Shown: positions 1-6,570 of the stretch, piece after piece
Numbering within the stretch: the stretch's first letter is position 1
Layout: every line of letters begins with the position of its first letter
Source of the DNA: a virus
Length of the DNA: 23,848 nucleotides
Reading direction: 5' to 3' (one strand)
IMG/VR virus record: IMGVR_UViG_3300025927_000027
Location: 1 to 23,848 of that record
Notes under the pieces: generated by a model
What the model was told of the DNA's origin: nothing
Seen by the model: only the letters and a program-made list of their open reading frames with translations
The model's database searches: none
Position numbers and translations under genes: made by a program

Positions 1-219
1 CCCCAGGCTGTACAGGTGCCGGCACGCCCGCGCCTCGGCGTGCGACCGGTACCCGCCGTGATGCTCGAACTCGACGACCACCATCTGCCGCCACAGCGCC
101 TCCACGTGCGCCTGGTCGAGCGACACGAGCGGGTCGTTCGCGTGCTCCGAGCAGCGCGGACAGTCGTCCGACAGGCCGTGCTCCAGGCTGTCCGGGTGGT
201 ACGTGTGCATCGTGCTCAT
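1..219 (-). CDS. Small hypothetical phage protein, 3'-truncated by window edge
   Basis: An open frame of 73 codons starts at ATG 219 and is still open at base 1, so the C-terminus is missing. The start is chosen because ATG 219-217 overlaps the TGA (218-216) of the preceding gene, the ATGA junction typical of this window. The visible protein is acidic and His-rich, with a CPRC pair at about residues 20-23 that could bind metal together with nearby His residues. It resembles the small CxxC-containing proteins common in early regions of actinophages, but I do not recognise a named family. No function is assigned. Confidence 0.7.
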   Translation of the reverse strand, partial: MSTMHTYHPDSLEHGLSDDCPRCSEHANDPLVSLDQAHVEALWRQMVVVEFEHHGGYRSHAEARACRHLYSLG

Positions 220-452
220 GCGTCCCTCCGACGGTTCTCCACGAGCCGGCGAAGGCCGGCCCCCGGATGAGGCTGCCTCGGGCCTGCAAGGTAGTCGGCC
301 GCGAGTAGCTCCAGCATCCACCCGATCGCCACCGGGTCGGTGACCGGCCGCGGGCCGTCGCCGTAGAACCGGTCAGCGCACAGGCGTATCAGCCGGATCG
401 CGTCCGGGCTGCAGCGCACCGTCAGGTTCGTCAGGTAGGAGGGGTCGGGCAT
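216..452 (-). CDS. 78-aa protein related to the C-terminal domain of the ParB-like protein
   Basis: The predicted start is ATG 452, preceded by a purine-rich GGGGGTGG. An in-frame ATG at 470 lies inside a TACTAT-like box and is less likely. Residues 10-57 align without gaps over 48 positions with residues 178-225 of the ParB-domain protein at 1004-1684. I count 17 identities, including the shared block LAADYLAGP and a TVR/NVR beta-strand-like start. The strand-helix-helix layout resembles a ribbon-helix-helix DNA-binding fold, but that is inference. The gene ends by overlapping the next one by 4 nt. It may be a stand-alone partner or a duplicated module of the DNA-modification cluster. Confidence 0.72.
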   Translation of the reverse strand: MPDPSYLTNLTVRCSPDAIRLIRLCADRFYGDGPRPVTDPVAIGWMLELLAADYLAGPRQPHPGAGLRRLVENRRRDA

Positions 453-503
453 GGCGGGAGCCACCCCCATAGTACCACCACGCAACCCGTGCGTGGCGGC
501 CCC

Positions 504-923
504 TCACTGGCAGGCCGCGGGCCGCGCGACACCGCCTGAGTAGGCGACGTCGATCGAGCCTGTGCCGAGATTCTCGATCACCGTCTTGATCCGCATCGAC
601 GTGTCCTGCGGCGTCAGGTACTGGCACTGCTCGTAGTAGTCGTCGAGCCGGTTGTAGGGCACGACGTTCGGGGGGGTGACCGTCCGCTTGAGCGGCGTCG
701 GGACGTGGACGCTGTGATAGCCGCCGGCCGAGCCCTGCAAGTAGACCCGGATCTCGTACGTGCCGCCCGTGTAGCTGTCGCAGTGGATGCCCGCCGTCAT
801 GCGGGTCAGACCGTCCACGTAGACCGGGGCGCCGGCCGAGGTGGCGTTGCACGCCGATGCGGCGGCGGGCAGTGCCAGCACTCCGACCGCTGCGAGCGCG
901 ATCACGAGCAGTCGCTTGAGCAT
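504..923 (-). CDS. Predicted secreted protein with four cysteines
   Basis: The frame encodes 139 aa from ATG 923, with a strong ribosome site (GGAGG, 5 nt spacing). The N-terminus is a classical signal peptide: MLKR, then a hydrophobic Ala/Leu/Val core, with likely cleavage after the ASA at residues 22-24. A Cys follows immediately, but the -3 residue is not Leu, so a lipoprotein is less likely than an exported protein. The mature part has four Cys (near residues 25, 48, 101 and 138), enough for two disulfides, and is rich in Tyr, Thr and Gly. This suggests a small beta-rich extracytoplasmic domain. An 80-nt gap separates it from the ParB gene upstream, so it may be read through from the modification operon. 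No family recognised; role unknown. Confidence 0.8.
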   Translation of the reverse strand: MLKRLLVIALAAVGVLALPAAASACNATSAGAPVYVDGLTRMTAGIHCDSYTGGTYEIRVYLQGSAGGYHSVHVPTPLKRTVTPPNVVPYNRLDDYYEQCQYLTPQDTSMRIKTVIENLGTGSIDVAYSGGVARPAACQ

Positions 924-1003
924 GGGTTCCTCCCGGGCCGGGGGGTGTGGGAAAGTCCGGCCTGTTCTTTCTTACCCTGAACCTTCCGGGAGGAATCAGC
1001 AAC

Positions 1004-1684
1004 TCATTCGGGGCCGGCGAGGTAGTCCGCCGCCAGGTGCTCCACGAACAAGCCCCACGCGACGTCCTCCGCGATCTCCCCGTCCCGATCCGCCATGTAC
1101 CGGGTGAACGCGTCTGCGAGCACGGCGTGCTGCTCGTCCGTGACGCGCACGTTGATCGTGTGCCACCCGGGATCGGTGACCGCCCCACCGCCACGCCGCT
1201 TCGACTCGACCGGCCCGCCGCGACGCATGTCCACGTGACCCCAGTCCACGTCCGCCATCTTCACCAGGTCCGCCAACTCGTCGCCGGTGTACGGCAGGCC
1301 CTTCAGCAGCGCGTCGGTGCCGATCTCGTCGTCGAGTTGTGCCAGCAGCTGCGCGAGGCCGATCGTGTCCGCCTGCCCCCGCGTCTCGTTCAGGATCACC
1401 GTCAACCGCTTCGCGTCTGCGTCGGACAGGTCGCGCACGATCACCGGCACGTCGGTCGCGCCGGCGGCGAGCGCGGCCTCCCACCGGTGCTCGCCGTCCA
1501 CGATCTCGTACCCGGACCCGTCCGGGTGGGGCCGCACCAGGATCGGGTCGATGAACCCGAACTCGGCGACCGACTCGCCGACCGCCTCGCGCACCCGCGG
1601 CGTCTGCTCGTTCGGGTTCCACGCGTTCGCTCGCAGCGTGTCCGCTGGTACGTGCACGACCTCGATCGGCTTCACTCCGGCCAC
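1004..1684 (-). CDS. ParB/Srx-domain protein with C-terminal RHH-like domain, in the DNA-modification operon
   Basis: The protein has 226 aa from GTG 1684, which has an AGAGG ribosome site 6 nt upstream. A GTG at 1675 that overlaps the dpdA stop as GTGA is an alternative. Residues about 5-100 form a ParB N-terminal domain: an early NAWNPNEQ segment, an EFGFIDPILVRP strand region, and box II as GEHRWEAA (64-71). Residues about 100-165 are a helical linker. Residues 174-226 form a separate module also found alone in the gene at 216-452. ParB-like domains bind CTP or DNA and occur beside phage DNA-modifying enzymes. Here the gene directly follows dpdA, so a role in guiding or licensing base exchange is plausible but unproven. 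A nuclease role cannot be excluded. A much longer upstream extension of this frame overlaps dpdA and was rejected. Confidence 0.85.
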   Translation of the reverse strand: MAGVKPIEVVHVPADTLRANAWNPNEQTPRVREAVGESVAEFGFIDPILVRPHPDGSGYEIVDGEHRWEAALAAGATDVPVIVRDLSDADAKRLTVILNETRGQADTIGLAQLLAQLDDEIGTDALLKGLPYTGDELADLVKMADVDWGHVDMRRGGPVESKRRGGGAVTDPGWHTINVRVTDEQHAVLADAFTRYMADRDGEIAEDVAWGLFVEHLAADYLAGPE

Positions 1685-2514
1685 GTCACACCTCTCTGAG
1701 TCCAGTAGCTCGTTGCGTGCTGCATCAGCCGAGCGTACCCGGCCACGACGCCGCTCATGTGGTGCCGCATCGCGGCTGAGGCTTCGTGCGACTCGTGGTA
1801 GTTCGGCAGGCGGTGGCCCGACCGCAGCTGGCCGCCCCACCGGAACGGCGACAGCCACGAGGACGAGTCCGTCGAGAAGCACGGGTAGCGCAGCACCGCC
1901 CGCTTCGTCGCGATCCCGAGCAGGTGCGTCCGCGGTAGCTCGGGCAGCTTCGCGAGGGTGTCGTACACCTGGTCGAGCCAGTCGAACGCGGCCTGCCCCC
2001 TGCCGACCAGGCCGCCCAGGCACACGTACGGGTAGGCGTCCACCGCGCGCCGCACGTCGTCCATGCCGGCGCCCATCGTCACGACCGGCAGCACCACGCA
2101 GCCGCGGTCGGTGAGCCGGCGGTAGTTCGTCCACGTCGCCGCCTGGTCGCCGATCACGTCCAGCGACACGAACACGCTCTCCGCCACGTCCGGGCACAAC
2201 CGCTCGAAGTCGCGGATGAACTGCGCGTACTTCGCGAGGCTGATGTGCTTGCCCTGCGTGTACGCGGTGAACGCCCCGGAGTCGATCATCACGGTGCACG
2301 GGTGGTGCTTCCAGGCCGGCATCAACTCGCGGCGTTCCTTGGCGTACGCGAACGTGATCAGGTGGTACGGGTAGCGGTTGCGGTTGATCGCCTCGACGCC
2401 GATGCGCATGTCGCGGTCCACGCTGTAGTGCCCGCCGGTGCCGCCGGCCAGGTGCATCCTCACGCCGGCGTCCGCGGCGACCTGTGCGGGGATGCCTGCA
2501 AGGTGCAGCCTCAC
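1672..2514 (-). CDS. dpdA: DpdA-like DNA guanine transglycosylase (7-deazaguanine insertion into DNA)
   Basis: The product is 280 aa. It belongs to the TGT-like phage DpdA group, which swaps guanine in DNA for a 7-deazaguanine base. Visible landmarks on the TIM-barrel framework are MIDSGAFT at 76-83 (equivalent to the substrate-binding D-S/G-G-F region of Tgt), VSLDVIGD at 116-123 (candidate nucleophile Asp119), LPVVTMG at 142-148, CLGGLVGRG at 165-173, and the DpdA-typical YPCFSTDSSSWL at 210-221. The zinc-binding Cys cluster of bacterial Tgt is not apparent. GTG 2514 is chosen because it overlaps the queC stop as GTGA; longer N-termini run into the queC coding region. Adjacency to four preQ0 synthesis genes strongly supports a DNA rather than tRNA substrate. 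I cannot assign the DpdA subfamily without a tree. Confidence 0.88.
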   Translation of the reverse strand: MRLHLAGIPAQVAADAGVRMHLAGGTGGHYSVDRDMRIGVEAINRNRYPYHLITFAYAKERRELMPAWKHHPCTVMIDSGAFTAYTQGKHISLAKYAQFIRDFERLCPDVAESVFVSLDVIGDQAATWTNYRRLTDRGCVVLPVVTMGAGMDDVRRAVDAYPYVCLGGLVGRGQAAFDWLDQVYDTLAKLPELPRTHLLGIATKRAVLRYPCFSTDSSSWLSPFRWGGQLRSGHRLPNYHESHEASAAMRHHMSGVVAGYARLMQHATSYWTQRGVTWPE

Positions 2515-3224
2515 ACCACAGCGCGATCGCCGAACGCCTGCGCCCAGCCCTTCGCACGCTCGCCGCACGCGGGACACTCACCGCACCCGTACCCCCACGG
2601 GTGCAGCACCGAGCGGTTGCCCTGGTAGCACGTGTGCGTCCGGCGGATCACGTCCTGCAGCACCCCGAGCTCGTCGGCGAGCTTCCACGTCTCCGCCTTC
2701 GAGCGGTACAACAGCGGCGCCTCGATGGTGAAGTTCGGCTCGTCCAGCGCGAGGCGGATCGCGGCCTCCGCGGCGTGCGCGAACGTGCCGCGACAGTCCG
2801 GGTAGCCGGCGTCGTCGGCCTGGCAGATACCGGTCACGAGCGTCTTGAAGTCGCGCGGCACGCCGAACGCCGCAGCGGCCGTGAAGAACAACAGGTTCCG
2901 GCCCGGGATGAACGTGGACGGTAGGCCCTTGTCGGCCTGGTAGCCGGTCGTTGCCTGCGCCTCGATCTTGCGGCCACCGTCGGTGAGCGCGCCGCCGTGT
3001 AGCTCGTGCAGGATCGGCAGCCCGAGTGACCAGTGCGGCACGCCCCACGCGTCGGTGATCTCGTCCGCGCAGTGCAGCTCGACCGCGTGCCGCTGGCCGT
3101 AGTCGAAGCTGAGCGCGGCCACCTCGTCGAACCCGATCCGGTTCTCGGTCTGCTCGTGCAGCGCCCACGCGAGGCAGGTGGTGGAGTCCTGCCCGCCGCT
3201 GAACAGGACGAGTGCGCTAGTCAT
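2511..3224 (-). CDS. queC: QueC, 7-cyano-7-deazaguanine (preQ0) synthase
   Basis: The enzyme has 237 aa and converts 7-carboxy-7-deazaguanine to preQ0 with ATP and ammonia. The N-terminal PP-loop is intact: SGGQDS at residues 9-14, after a short hydrophobic strand. A DYGQRH motif follows at about 41-46, and FIPGRNLLF lies mid-protein. The zinc site at the C-terminus is complete, with Cys199 followed by Cys214, Cys217 and Cys220 (CGECPAC). Length is normal for the family (about 220-240 aa). The start, ATG 3224, overlaps the folE TGA by 4 nt, and the stop overlaps the dpdA GTG, so translation is probably coupled on both sides. This is the last base-synthesis step before DpdA. No QueF-like gene is visible to reduce the nitrile. 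Confidence 0.95.
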   Translation of the reverse strand: MTSALVLFSGGQDSTTCLAWALHEQTENRIGFDEVAALSFDYGQRHAVELHCADEITDAWGVPHWSLGLPILHELHGGALTDGGRKIEAQATTGYQADKGLPSTFIPGRNLLFFTAAAAFGVPRDFKTLVTGICQADDAGYPDCRGTFAHAAEAAIRLALDEPNFTIEAPLLYRSKAETWKLADELGVLQDVIRRTHTCYQGNRSVLHPWGYGCGECPACGERAKGWAQAFGDRAVV

Positions 3225-3799
3225 CGGGGTCCCCCTCGGAGTAGGTCGAGCACCTCGGCGCGCGCCGGCGGGTGCTCGCGGAACCGGCCCAGCATCACCG
3301 ATGTGGTGGTGCGCGTGCCGGGTGCCTTCACGCCGCGCATCGTCATGCACATATGCTCGGCTTCGATCACGACTGCCACGCCGCGCGGCTCCACCGGCGA
3401 CTCGGCGAGGGTGGACGCGACCTGCATCGTCAACCGCTCCTGCACCTGCAAGCGGCGCGCGTACCCGTCCACCAGCCGTGCGAGCTTCGACAGGCCGACG
3501 ATCCGTCCGGCGGGCAGGTACGCGACGTGCGCGACGCCCACGAACGGCAGCAGGTGGTGCTCGCACAGGCTGCGGACGGGGATGTCCTTCACGACCACGA
3601 TCTCGTCGTAGCCGTCCGAGTCGAACGTGCGCAGGTGCATCCCGGGGTCTTCGCCCAGCCCGGAGGTCATGTCGAGCAGCGCGTCCGCGAACCGGCGCGG
3701 TGTCTCCTGCAGCCCGTCGCGGTCGGGGTCTTCACCGATCGCCAGCAGCATGTCGCCGACGGTGCGCTGGAGCGAGCGGTACGTGACGTCGCTGTCCAT
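3221..3799 (-). CDS. folE: GTP cyclohydrolase I (FolE)
   Basis: The product is 192 aa, a normal length for FolE, and converts GTP to 7,8-dihydroneopterin triphosphate, the first step of 7-deazaguanine synthesis. The zinc ligands Cys79 and His82 lie in the [10 protein letters not shown] block and Cys151 in EHMCMTMRG. The family segments [10 protein letters not shown] (29-38) and [11 protein letters not shown] (98-108) are present. The start ATG 3799 shares one base with the queE stop (TGATG). A phage copy frees the pathway from host folate-biosynthesis levels. The motifs look catalytically complete. Confidence 0.95.
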   Translation of the reverse strand: MDSDVTYRSLQRTVGDMLLAIGEDPDRDGLQETPRRFADALLDMTSGLGEDPGMHLRTFDSDGYDEIVVVKDIPVRSLCEHHLLPFVGVAHVAYLPAGRIVGLSKLARLVDGYARRLQVQERLTMQVASTLAESPVEPRGVAVVIEAEHMCMTMRGVKAPGTRTTTSVMLGRFREHPPARAEVLDLLRGGPR

Positions 3800-4548
3800 C
3801 AGACGCCCCGCGCGTGGCCGTACGCGAGCACGTGCAGCTGCGGCAGGACGATCGCTTCGAGCGGTGGCGTCGCGTCGCACACCTGCTGGATCAGCCACGC
3901 GTACCGGTCGCCCACGTCGCGCCGCACCTCTGCCAGGTCACCGCCCGGGGTGGTGCCGACCGACAGGTACAGCGGCCGGCCGGCGTCAGCGAACCCGGAC
4001 AGGTCGTGCATCCGCCGCGCCCACAGGAAGTCCTCGCGGTCGAACACGACCACCTTCATCGCGACCGGCACACCCGAGTCGAGCACGTGCGCCGCGAACG
4101 CCGGCGCCTCCGCCTCGGCCCGCGCGCTCCACCCGCTCGAAGGCGGCTTCGGCGACCACACCACCAGGGACAGGAACTCCATCCACGGCTTCCACGTCGA
4201 ACCCTGCGTCTCGATCGCGCTCTTGTACCCGTTGATCGACAGTTCGTCCACCAGGTGCTCGAGGTCGTACAGCGCGGGGTTGCCGCCGCTCAGCGTCACC
4301 CACGGCGCGCCGGGCGCGCACGCCACCACGCGCTCCACGATCTCCAGGTACGTGAGTCGTTCGGCGGTGCGTGCCCACTGCTCGGGCAGCACCGCGTACG
4401 GCGTGTCGCACCAGCTGCACCGGTAGTCGCAGCCGGCGACGCGCACGAACGCGGTCACGTGGCCGGCGAGGGGCCCTTCGCCCTGCACCACCGGACCGAA
4501 CACCTCGCTGATCGGCACCGTCAGCGTGTCGCGCTGCGTGGCGCTCAC
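3799..4548 (-). CDS. queE: QueE, 7-carboxy-7-deazaguanine synthase (radical SAM)
   Basis: The product is 249 aa. QueE is a radical-SAM enzyme that rearranges 6-carboxytetrahydropterin to 7-carboxy-7-deazaguanine. The [14 protein letters not shown]-terminal signature sits at residues 17-29. The iron-sulfur cluster motif is CDYRCSWC (Cys40, Cys44, Cys47), the usual CxxxCxxC, followed by DTPYA. A GGNP motif ([10 protein letters not shown]) for SAM binding follows. GTG 4548 is preferred over an in-frame ATG further upstream at 4584. It has a GGAGG ribosome site 7 nt away, overlaps the queD stop as GTGA, and gives the family-normal N-terminus. Confidence 0.93.
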   Translation of the reverse strand: MSATQRDTLTVPISEVFGPVVQGEGPLAGHVTAFVRVAGCDYRCSWCDTPYAVLPEQWARTAERLTYLEIVERVVACAPGAPWVTLSGGNPALYDLEHLVDELSINGYKSAIETQGSTWKPWMEFLSLVVWSPKPPSSGWSARAEAEAPAFAAHVLDSGVPVAMKVVVFDREDFLWARRMHDLSGFADAGRPLYLSVGTTPGGDLAEVRRDVGDRYAWLIQQVCDATPPLEAIVLPQLHVLAYGHARGV

Positions 4549-4940
4549 CTGGACACCTCCGCCCACCCGGTCGCTGTCTCCCACACCCGCACGCTCGTCA
4601 CGTGCACACCCTGCGGCCCGCCCTCGACCAGTTCGGCCTGGAAGAAGTCGTACAGGTAGCCGGCGATGTGCTCGGCGGTGGTCGGGTGGTACTGGGGCGG
4701 TAGCTGCTCGTTCAGGTTCCGGTGGTCAAGCTGATCCTCGATCTGCTTCCACGCGGCGGACACGGTGCCGAAGTCCATCAGCATCCCCTCGTCGCTCGCG
4801 CCGGCCGTGTCCACCAGGCCGTACCCGGCCAGCACGACCTCCACCTGGTAGGAGTGGCCGTGCGGACGCGAACACTTCCCGTCGTGGTTCGGCAGCACGT
4901 GCGCGGCCTCGAACCGGAACGTCTTGCCGATGCGGATCAC
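4545..4940 (-). CDS. queD: QueD, 6-carboxy-5,6,7,8-tetrahydropterin synthase
   Basis: The protein has 131 aa and converts dihydroneopterin triphosphate to 6-carboxytetrahydropterin. The zinc ligands are His14, His27 and His29 (FEAAH, then PHGHSY). The catalytic Cys23 is in GKCSRPHGH, and the Asp72-His73 pair is in QLDHRNLN. MDFG at 55-58, PTTAE at 86-90 and Glu121 in VWET complete the family signature. The start is GTG 4940, overlapping the stop of the XRE-type gene as GTGA. Every catalytic residue I can check is present, so the enzyme should be active. Confidence 0.94.
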   Translation of the reverse strand: MIRIGKTFRFEAAHVLPNHDGKCSRPHGHSYQVEVVLAGYGLVDTAGASDEGMLMDFGTVSAAWKQIEDQLDHRNLNEQLPPQYHPTTAEHIAGYLYDFFQAELVEGGPQGVHVTSVRVWETATGWAEVSR

Positions 4941-5272
4941 GCCGGCACCCTACCGCTCGCAGCGTTCACCAGCAGGTCGAACGGGACGCCCACCAGGCCG
5001 CTCACCGCCTTGGCGTGGCTGGCAGTGATGCGAGCGTCGCCGCTCTCCATCCGCGCCACCTGGGGACGCGACAGGCCGGCACGCTCCGCCAGCTGCTCCT
5101 GCGTCAACCCGGCGGCGGTGCGGCCGATCGTGAGGAACAACGGCCCGAGGTCGGGCAGTGGCACGACGCGCAGCAGGGCGGCTCCCACGTACGCGGCCTG
5201 CGCCGCGTCGTCCGGGTCCACCCACACGGTAGGTTCGCCGGCGTCGCGCCGGCGCACACGACTCGCTCTCAT
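4937..5272 (-). CDS. XRE-family helix-turn-helix regulator, first gene of the preQ0/DpdA operon
   Basis: The frame encodes 111 aa from ATG 5272. The C-terminal half is a Cro/CI-type HTH: LTQEQLAERAGLSRPQVAR at about residues 56-74, then a MESGDARI turn. The N-terminal 40 residues include a WVDPDDAAQAAYV segment and are not a known domain to me. The short N-terminal extension further upstream lacks support. A TACACT box 8 nt before the ATG suggests a leaderless or nearly leaderless message. An inverted repeat, GGGTC-5 nt-GACCC, lies where the -35 would be. Being first in a tightly overlapping operon, it probably autoregulates the modification genes. It could instead be a small DNA-binding accessory protein. 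Confidence 0.85.
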   Translation of the reverse strand: MRASRVRRRDAGEPTVWVDPDDAAQAAYVGAALLRVVPLPDLGPLFLTIGRTAAGLTQEQLAERAGLSRPQVARMESGDARITASHAKAVSGLVGVPFDLLVNAASGRVPA

Positions 5273-5280
5273 GGCGGGCA

Positions 5281-5307
5281 AGTGTACGCCCGGGGTCGGT
5301 CGGACCC
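5281..5307 (-). promoter_or_regulatory. Candidate promoter and operator of the preQ0/DpdA operon
   Basis: On the minus strand a TACACT box (5286-5281) ends 8 nt before the ATG of the XRE gene. The expected -35 zone (5293-5307) holds an inverted repeat with arms GGGTC and GACCC around 5 nt. No good TTGACA-like box is visible, so the promoter may need an activator. The repeat could be the binding site of the XRE protein. This is inference from position only. Confidence 0.4.
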
Positions 5308-5324
5308 GTGGCAGCGCCAGGGCG

Positions 5325-5355
5325 CCGGCGTAGCGGCCGTCTGCCGGCGCCACGC
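5325..5355. repeat. 31-bp intergenic repeat, copy 1
   Basis: A 31-bp sequence beginning CCGGCGTAGCGG and ending GGCGCCACGC recurs identically at 17948-17978. In both places it sits between a GC-rich hairpin (terminator) and the promoter of the next minus-strand unit. It has CCGGC/GCCGG arms around a CGGCCG core. It may be a binding site or a trace of intergenic recombination. Confidence 0.8.
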
Positions 5356-5356
5356 A

Positions 5357-5384
5357 AGACGGGCGACCCGTAGGCCGCCCGTCT
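5357..5384 (-). terminator. Hairpin terminator after the 253-aa protein gene
   Basis: On the minus strand a 12-bp stem (AGACGGGCGGCC with its partner, one G-T wobble) closes on a TACG tetraloop flanked by C and G, an especially stable loop type. It lies 22 nt after the stop codon at 5407. The following T-run is weak (TCTTGC), which is common for terminators in high-GC actinobacterial systems. Confidence 0.7.
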
Positions 5385-5406
5385 CGTCGGGGGGGATGGG
5401 GAGGTG

Positions 5407-6168
5407 CTAGGCGGTCGCGCGCGCCAGGGCGCGGGCGAGGGTGGTGAGCTTCGCGCCGAACTTCGCCTCGACGGCCTGCAGTTCGGTGACCTGCTCGGGG
5501 GTGAGCGTCAGCCCGCCGGTGCCGGCCTCGCGCTGCGTCTGCAGTTCCGGGGCGTGGCGGCGGAGCACACCGCTGACGACCTGCTGGCTGGTGTAGCCCA
5601 GCTCGGCCGCGATCTCGCTCAGCTTCTTGCCGGCCTTGCGCATCTCGATCACCTTCGCGACGCGCTCCGCGTCGGCGGTCTTCTTCGCCTCGCGGGCCGC
5701 GATCTGCTCGGCGCTCGGGCCGCGCTTCGGCTTCGCGGGGGCGGCGTCCTGCTCGGCCTTGACCTCGGCGGCGCGCTCGGCGACGGCCTCGGCCTCGGAC
5801 TTCGTGCGGTTCGCAGCGGCGGCCTCGCGCCGGTTGCGGTACTCCTGCAGGCCCTTCGACAGGGCGGCGTCCGTCACGGCCGGCGCGTCAGCGGCGGCGG
5901 TGCGCCGGCGACGGGCGGGCGGCTTCGGAGCGTCGGTCTTCGTGCTGGCCATGGTGTCCTCCTGGGACTCGTGGGTGATGGGGCGAACGCGGGTGCGGCT
6001 GGTGCCGGTGGCGCCGCTGTCGAACTCGACGCGGTTGAAGATCGCGAAGCCGTCGGCGCCGTCGTCGTTGACGATCGTGCCGGCGCCGTACTGGCCGTGC
6101 GTGACGCGCGTGCCGACCAGGAAGTTCTTGGCGGTGCGGGGGGCGGTGGTGTCCTGCGTGGTTCCCAT
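5407..6168 (-). CDS. SH3-like plus HTH DNA-associated protein with internal start
   Basis: The frame encodes 253 aa from ATG 6168, six bases after a -10 box, so the mRNA looks leaderless. Residues about 17-62 (VGTRVTHGQYGAGTIV onward) resemble the small SH3/Tudor-like fold seen at the ends of CarD- and UvrD-type proteins. Residues 78-170 are Ala/Lys/Arg/Glu-rich and probably helical and DNA- or RNA-binding. Residues about 170-207 contain an HTH-like segment (KKLSEIAAELGYTSQQVV). Met73 (ATG 5952) has a perfect AGGAGG 5 nt upstream inside the coding sequence, so a 181-aa shorter form is likely. A chromatin-like or transcription-regulating role is inferred. It forms its own unit between promoter and terminator. 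Confidence 0.82.
   Translation of the reverse strand: MGTTQDTTAPRTAKNFLVGTRVTHGQYGAGTIVNDDGADGFAIFNRVEFDSGATGTSRTRVRPITHESQEDTMASTKTDAPKPPARRRRTAAADAPAVTDAALSKGLQEYRNRREAAAANRTKSEAEAVAERAAEVKAEQDAAPAKPKRGPSAEQIAAREAKKTADAERVAKVIEMRKAGKKLSEIAAELGYTSQQVVSGVLRRHAPELQTQREAGTGGLTLTPEQVTELQAVEAKFGAKLTTLARALARATA
5952..5963 (-). promoter_or_regulatory. Internal ribosome binding site (AGGAGG) for a shorter product
   Basis: The minus strand reads AGGAGGACACCATG within the 253-aa reading frame. It is a perfect Shine-Dalgarno at 5 nt spacing before Met73. The long form is apparently leaderless, so this internal site may be the better-translated start. Confidence 0.6.
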
Positions 6169-6174
6169 GCACCC

Positions 6175-6203
6175 ACAATCACATCGCCGCGCTCGCCTGT
6201 CTC
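6175..6203 (-). promoter_or_regulatory. Leaderless-type promoter (GAGACA / 17 bp / GATTGT)
   Basis: On the minus strand GAGACA (6203-6198) and GATTGT (6180-6175) are separated by 17 bp, and the ATG at 6168 begins 6 nt after the -10. The block GGGTGCATGGGAACCAC across the start is identical to that of the promoter at 19771-19799, although the 17-bp spacers differ. Confidence 0.7.
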
Positions 6204-6236
6204 CGCCTGGATGATGAAGCGTTCGTGAACGTTCGC
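6204..6236 (-). promoter_or_regulatory. Conserved upstream element and palindromes adjoining the -35
   Basis: Bases 6204-6231 match 19800-19827 at 20 of 28 positions in register with the -35 box. On the minus strand both read GTTCACG, a short gap, CTTCA, then ATCC and GGC before GAGAC. In this copy the outer part also holds overlapping palindromes (GAACGTTC; CGTTC-GT-GAACG). It is probably an activator or repressor site. Confidence 0.55.
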
Positions 6237-6301
6237 GGCCCGTCCTCCGTCTGCTCGCCCGCCGGGTGTGGGAAGACGGGTGCTGGCTCGGAGGACGGGC
6301 C
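6237..6301 (-). terminator. Long-stem hairpin downstream of the 68-aa gene
   Basis: A perfect 13-bp inverted repeat (GGCCCGTCCTCCG at 6237-6249 and its complement at 6289-6301) encloses a 39-nt loop that is itself GC-rich. It lies between the stop codon at 6364 and the promoter at 6203. A terminator is the simplest reading. The long loop is unusual and a structured regulatory RNA is possible. Confidence 0.5.
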
Positions 6302-6363
6302 GGTCGTGGCGGTGGGTACGTGCCGCCGGCGCCAGGAGGGCCACCGGCTTCACCCGCCCCGAT

Positions 6364-6570
6364 CTAGGTGGGGTCGTCCCCCACGGGTGCGTCGAGGTTG
6401 AGCCTGGCGCGTAGCTCCGCTGCGAGCGCGTCCGCCAGGTACGCGGCCTCGTCCGGTGCGCAGATCACGGTGCCGAGCAGCGGTCGGCTGCCGGGCGTCC
6501 CGAAGCCGCGCACCTGCAGCGTCACGTGCGCGTCGGTGCGGTTCACCTCGTGGATCGTGATCGCGTGCAT
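6364..6570 (-). CDS. 68-aa hypothetical protein
   Basis: ATG 6570 has an AGGTGG ribosome site 6 nt upstream and shares one base with the stop of the tiny ORF before it. The protein starts MHAITIHEV, then predicted strands, then a helical stretch (EAAYLADALAAELRARL) and an acidic tail. I do not recognise a family. It is the last gene of the membrane/secreted-protein unit before the hairpin at 6237-6301. Confidence 0.7.
   Translation of the reverse strand: MHAITIHEVNRTDAHVTLQVRGFGTPGSRPLLGTVICAPDEAAYLADALAAELRARLNLDAPVGDDPT

Noticed and set aside
469-474. TACTAT box overlapping ATG 470 as a sixth promoter of the family
   Set aside because: No GAGAC-like box at 17 bp (the sequence there is GCCACG), and the box overlaps a possible start codon.
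1672-2514. Ordinary bacterial tRNA-guanine transglycosylase
   Set aside because: The zinc-binding Cys cluster of Tgt is not visible, the YPCFSTDSSSWL block is DpdA-like, and the operon makes preQ0 next to DNA-associated proteins.
1004-2581. 525-aa minus-strand frame extending the ParB protein upstream
   Set aside because: The extension overlaps all of dpdA in another frame and has low-complexity Arg/Ala composition; GTG 1684 has a ribosome site and gives a normal ParB N-terminus.
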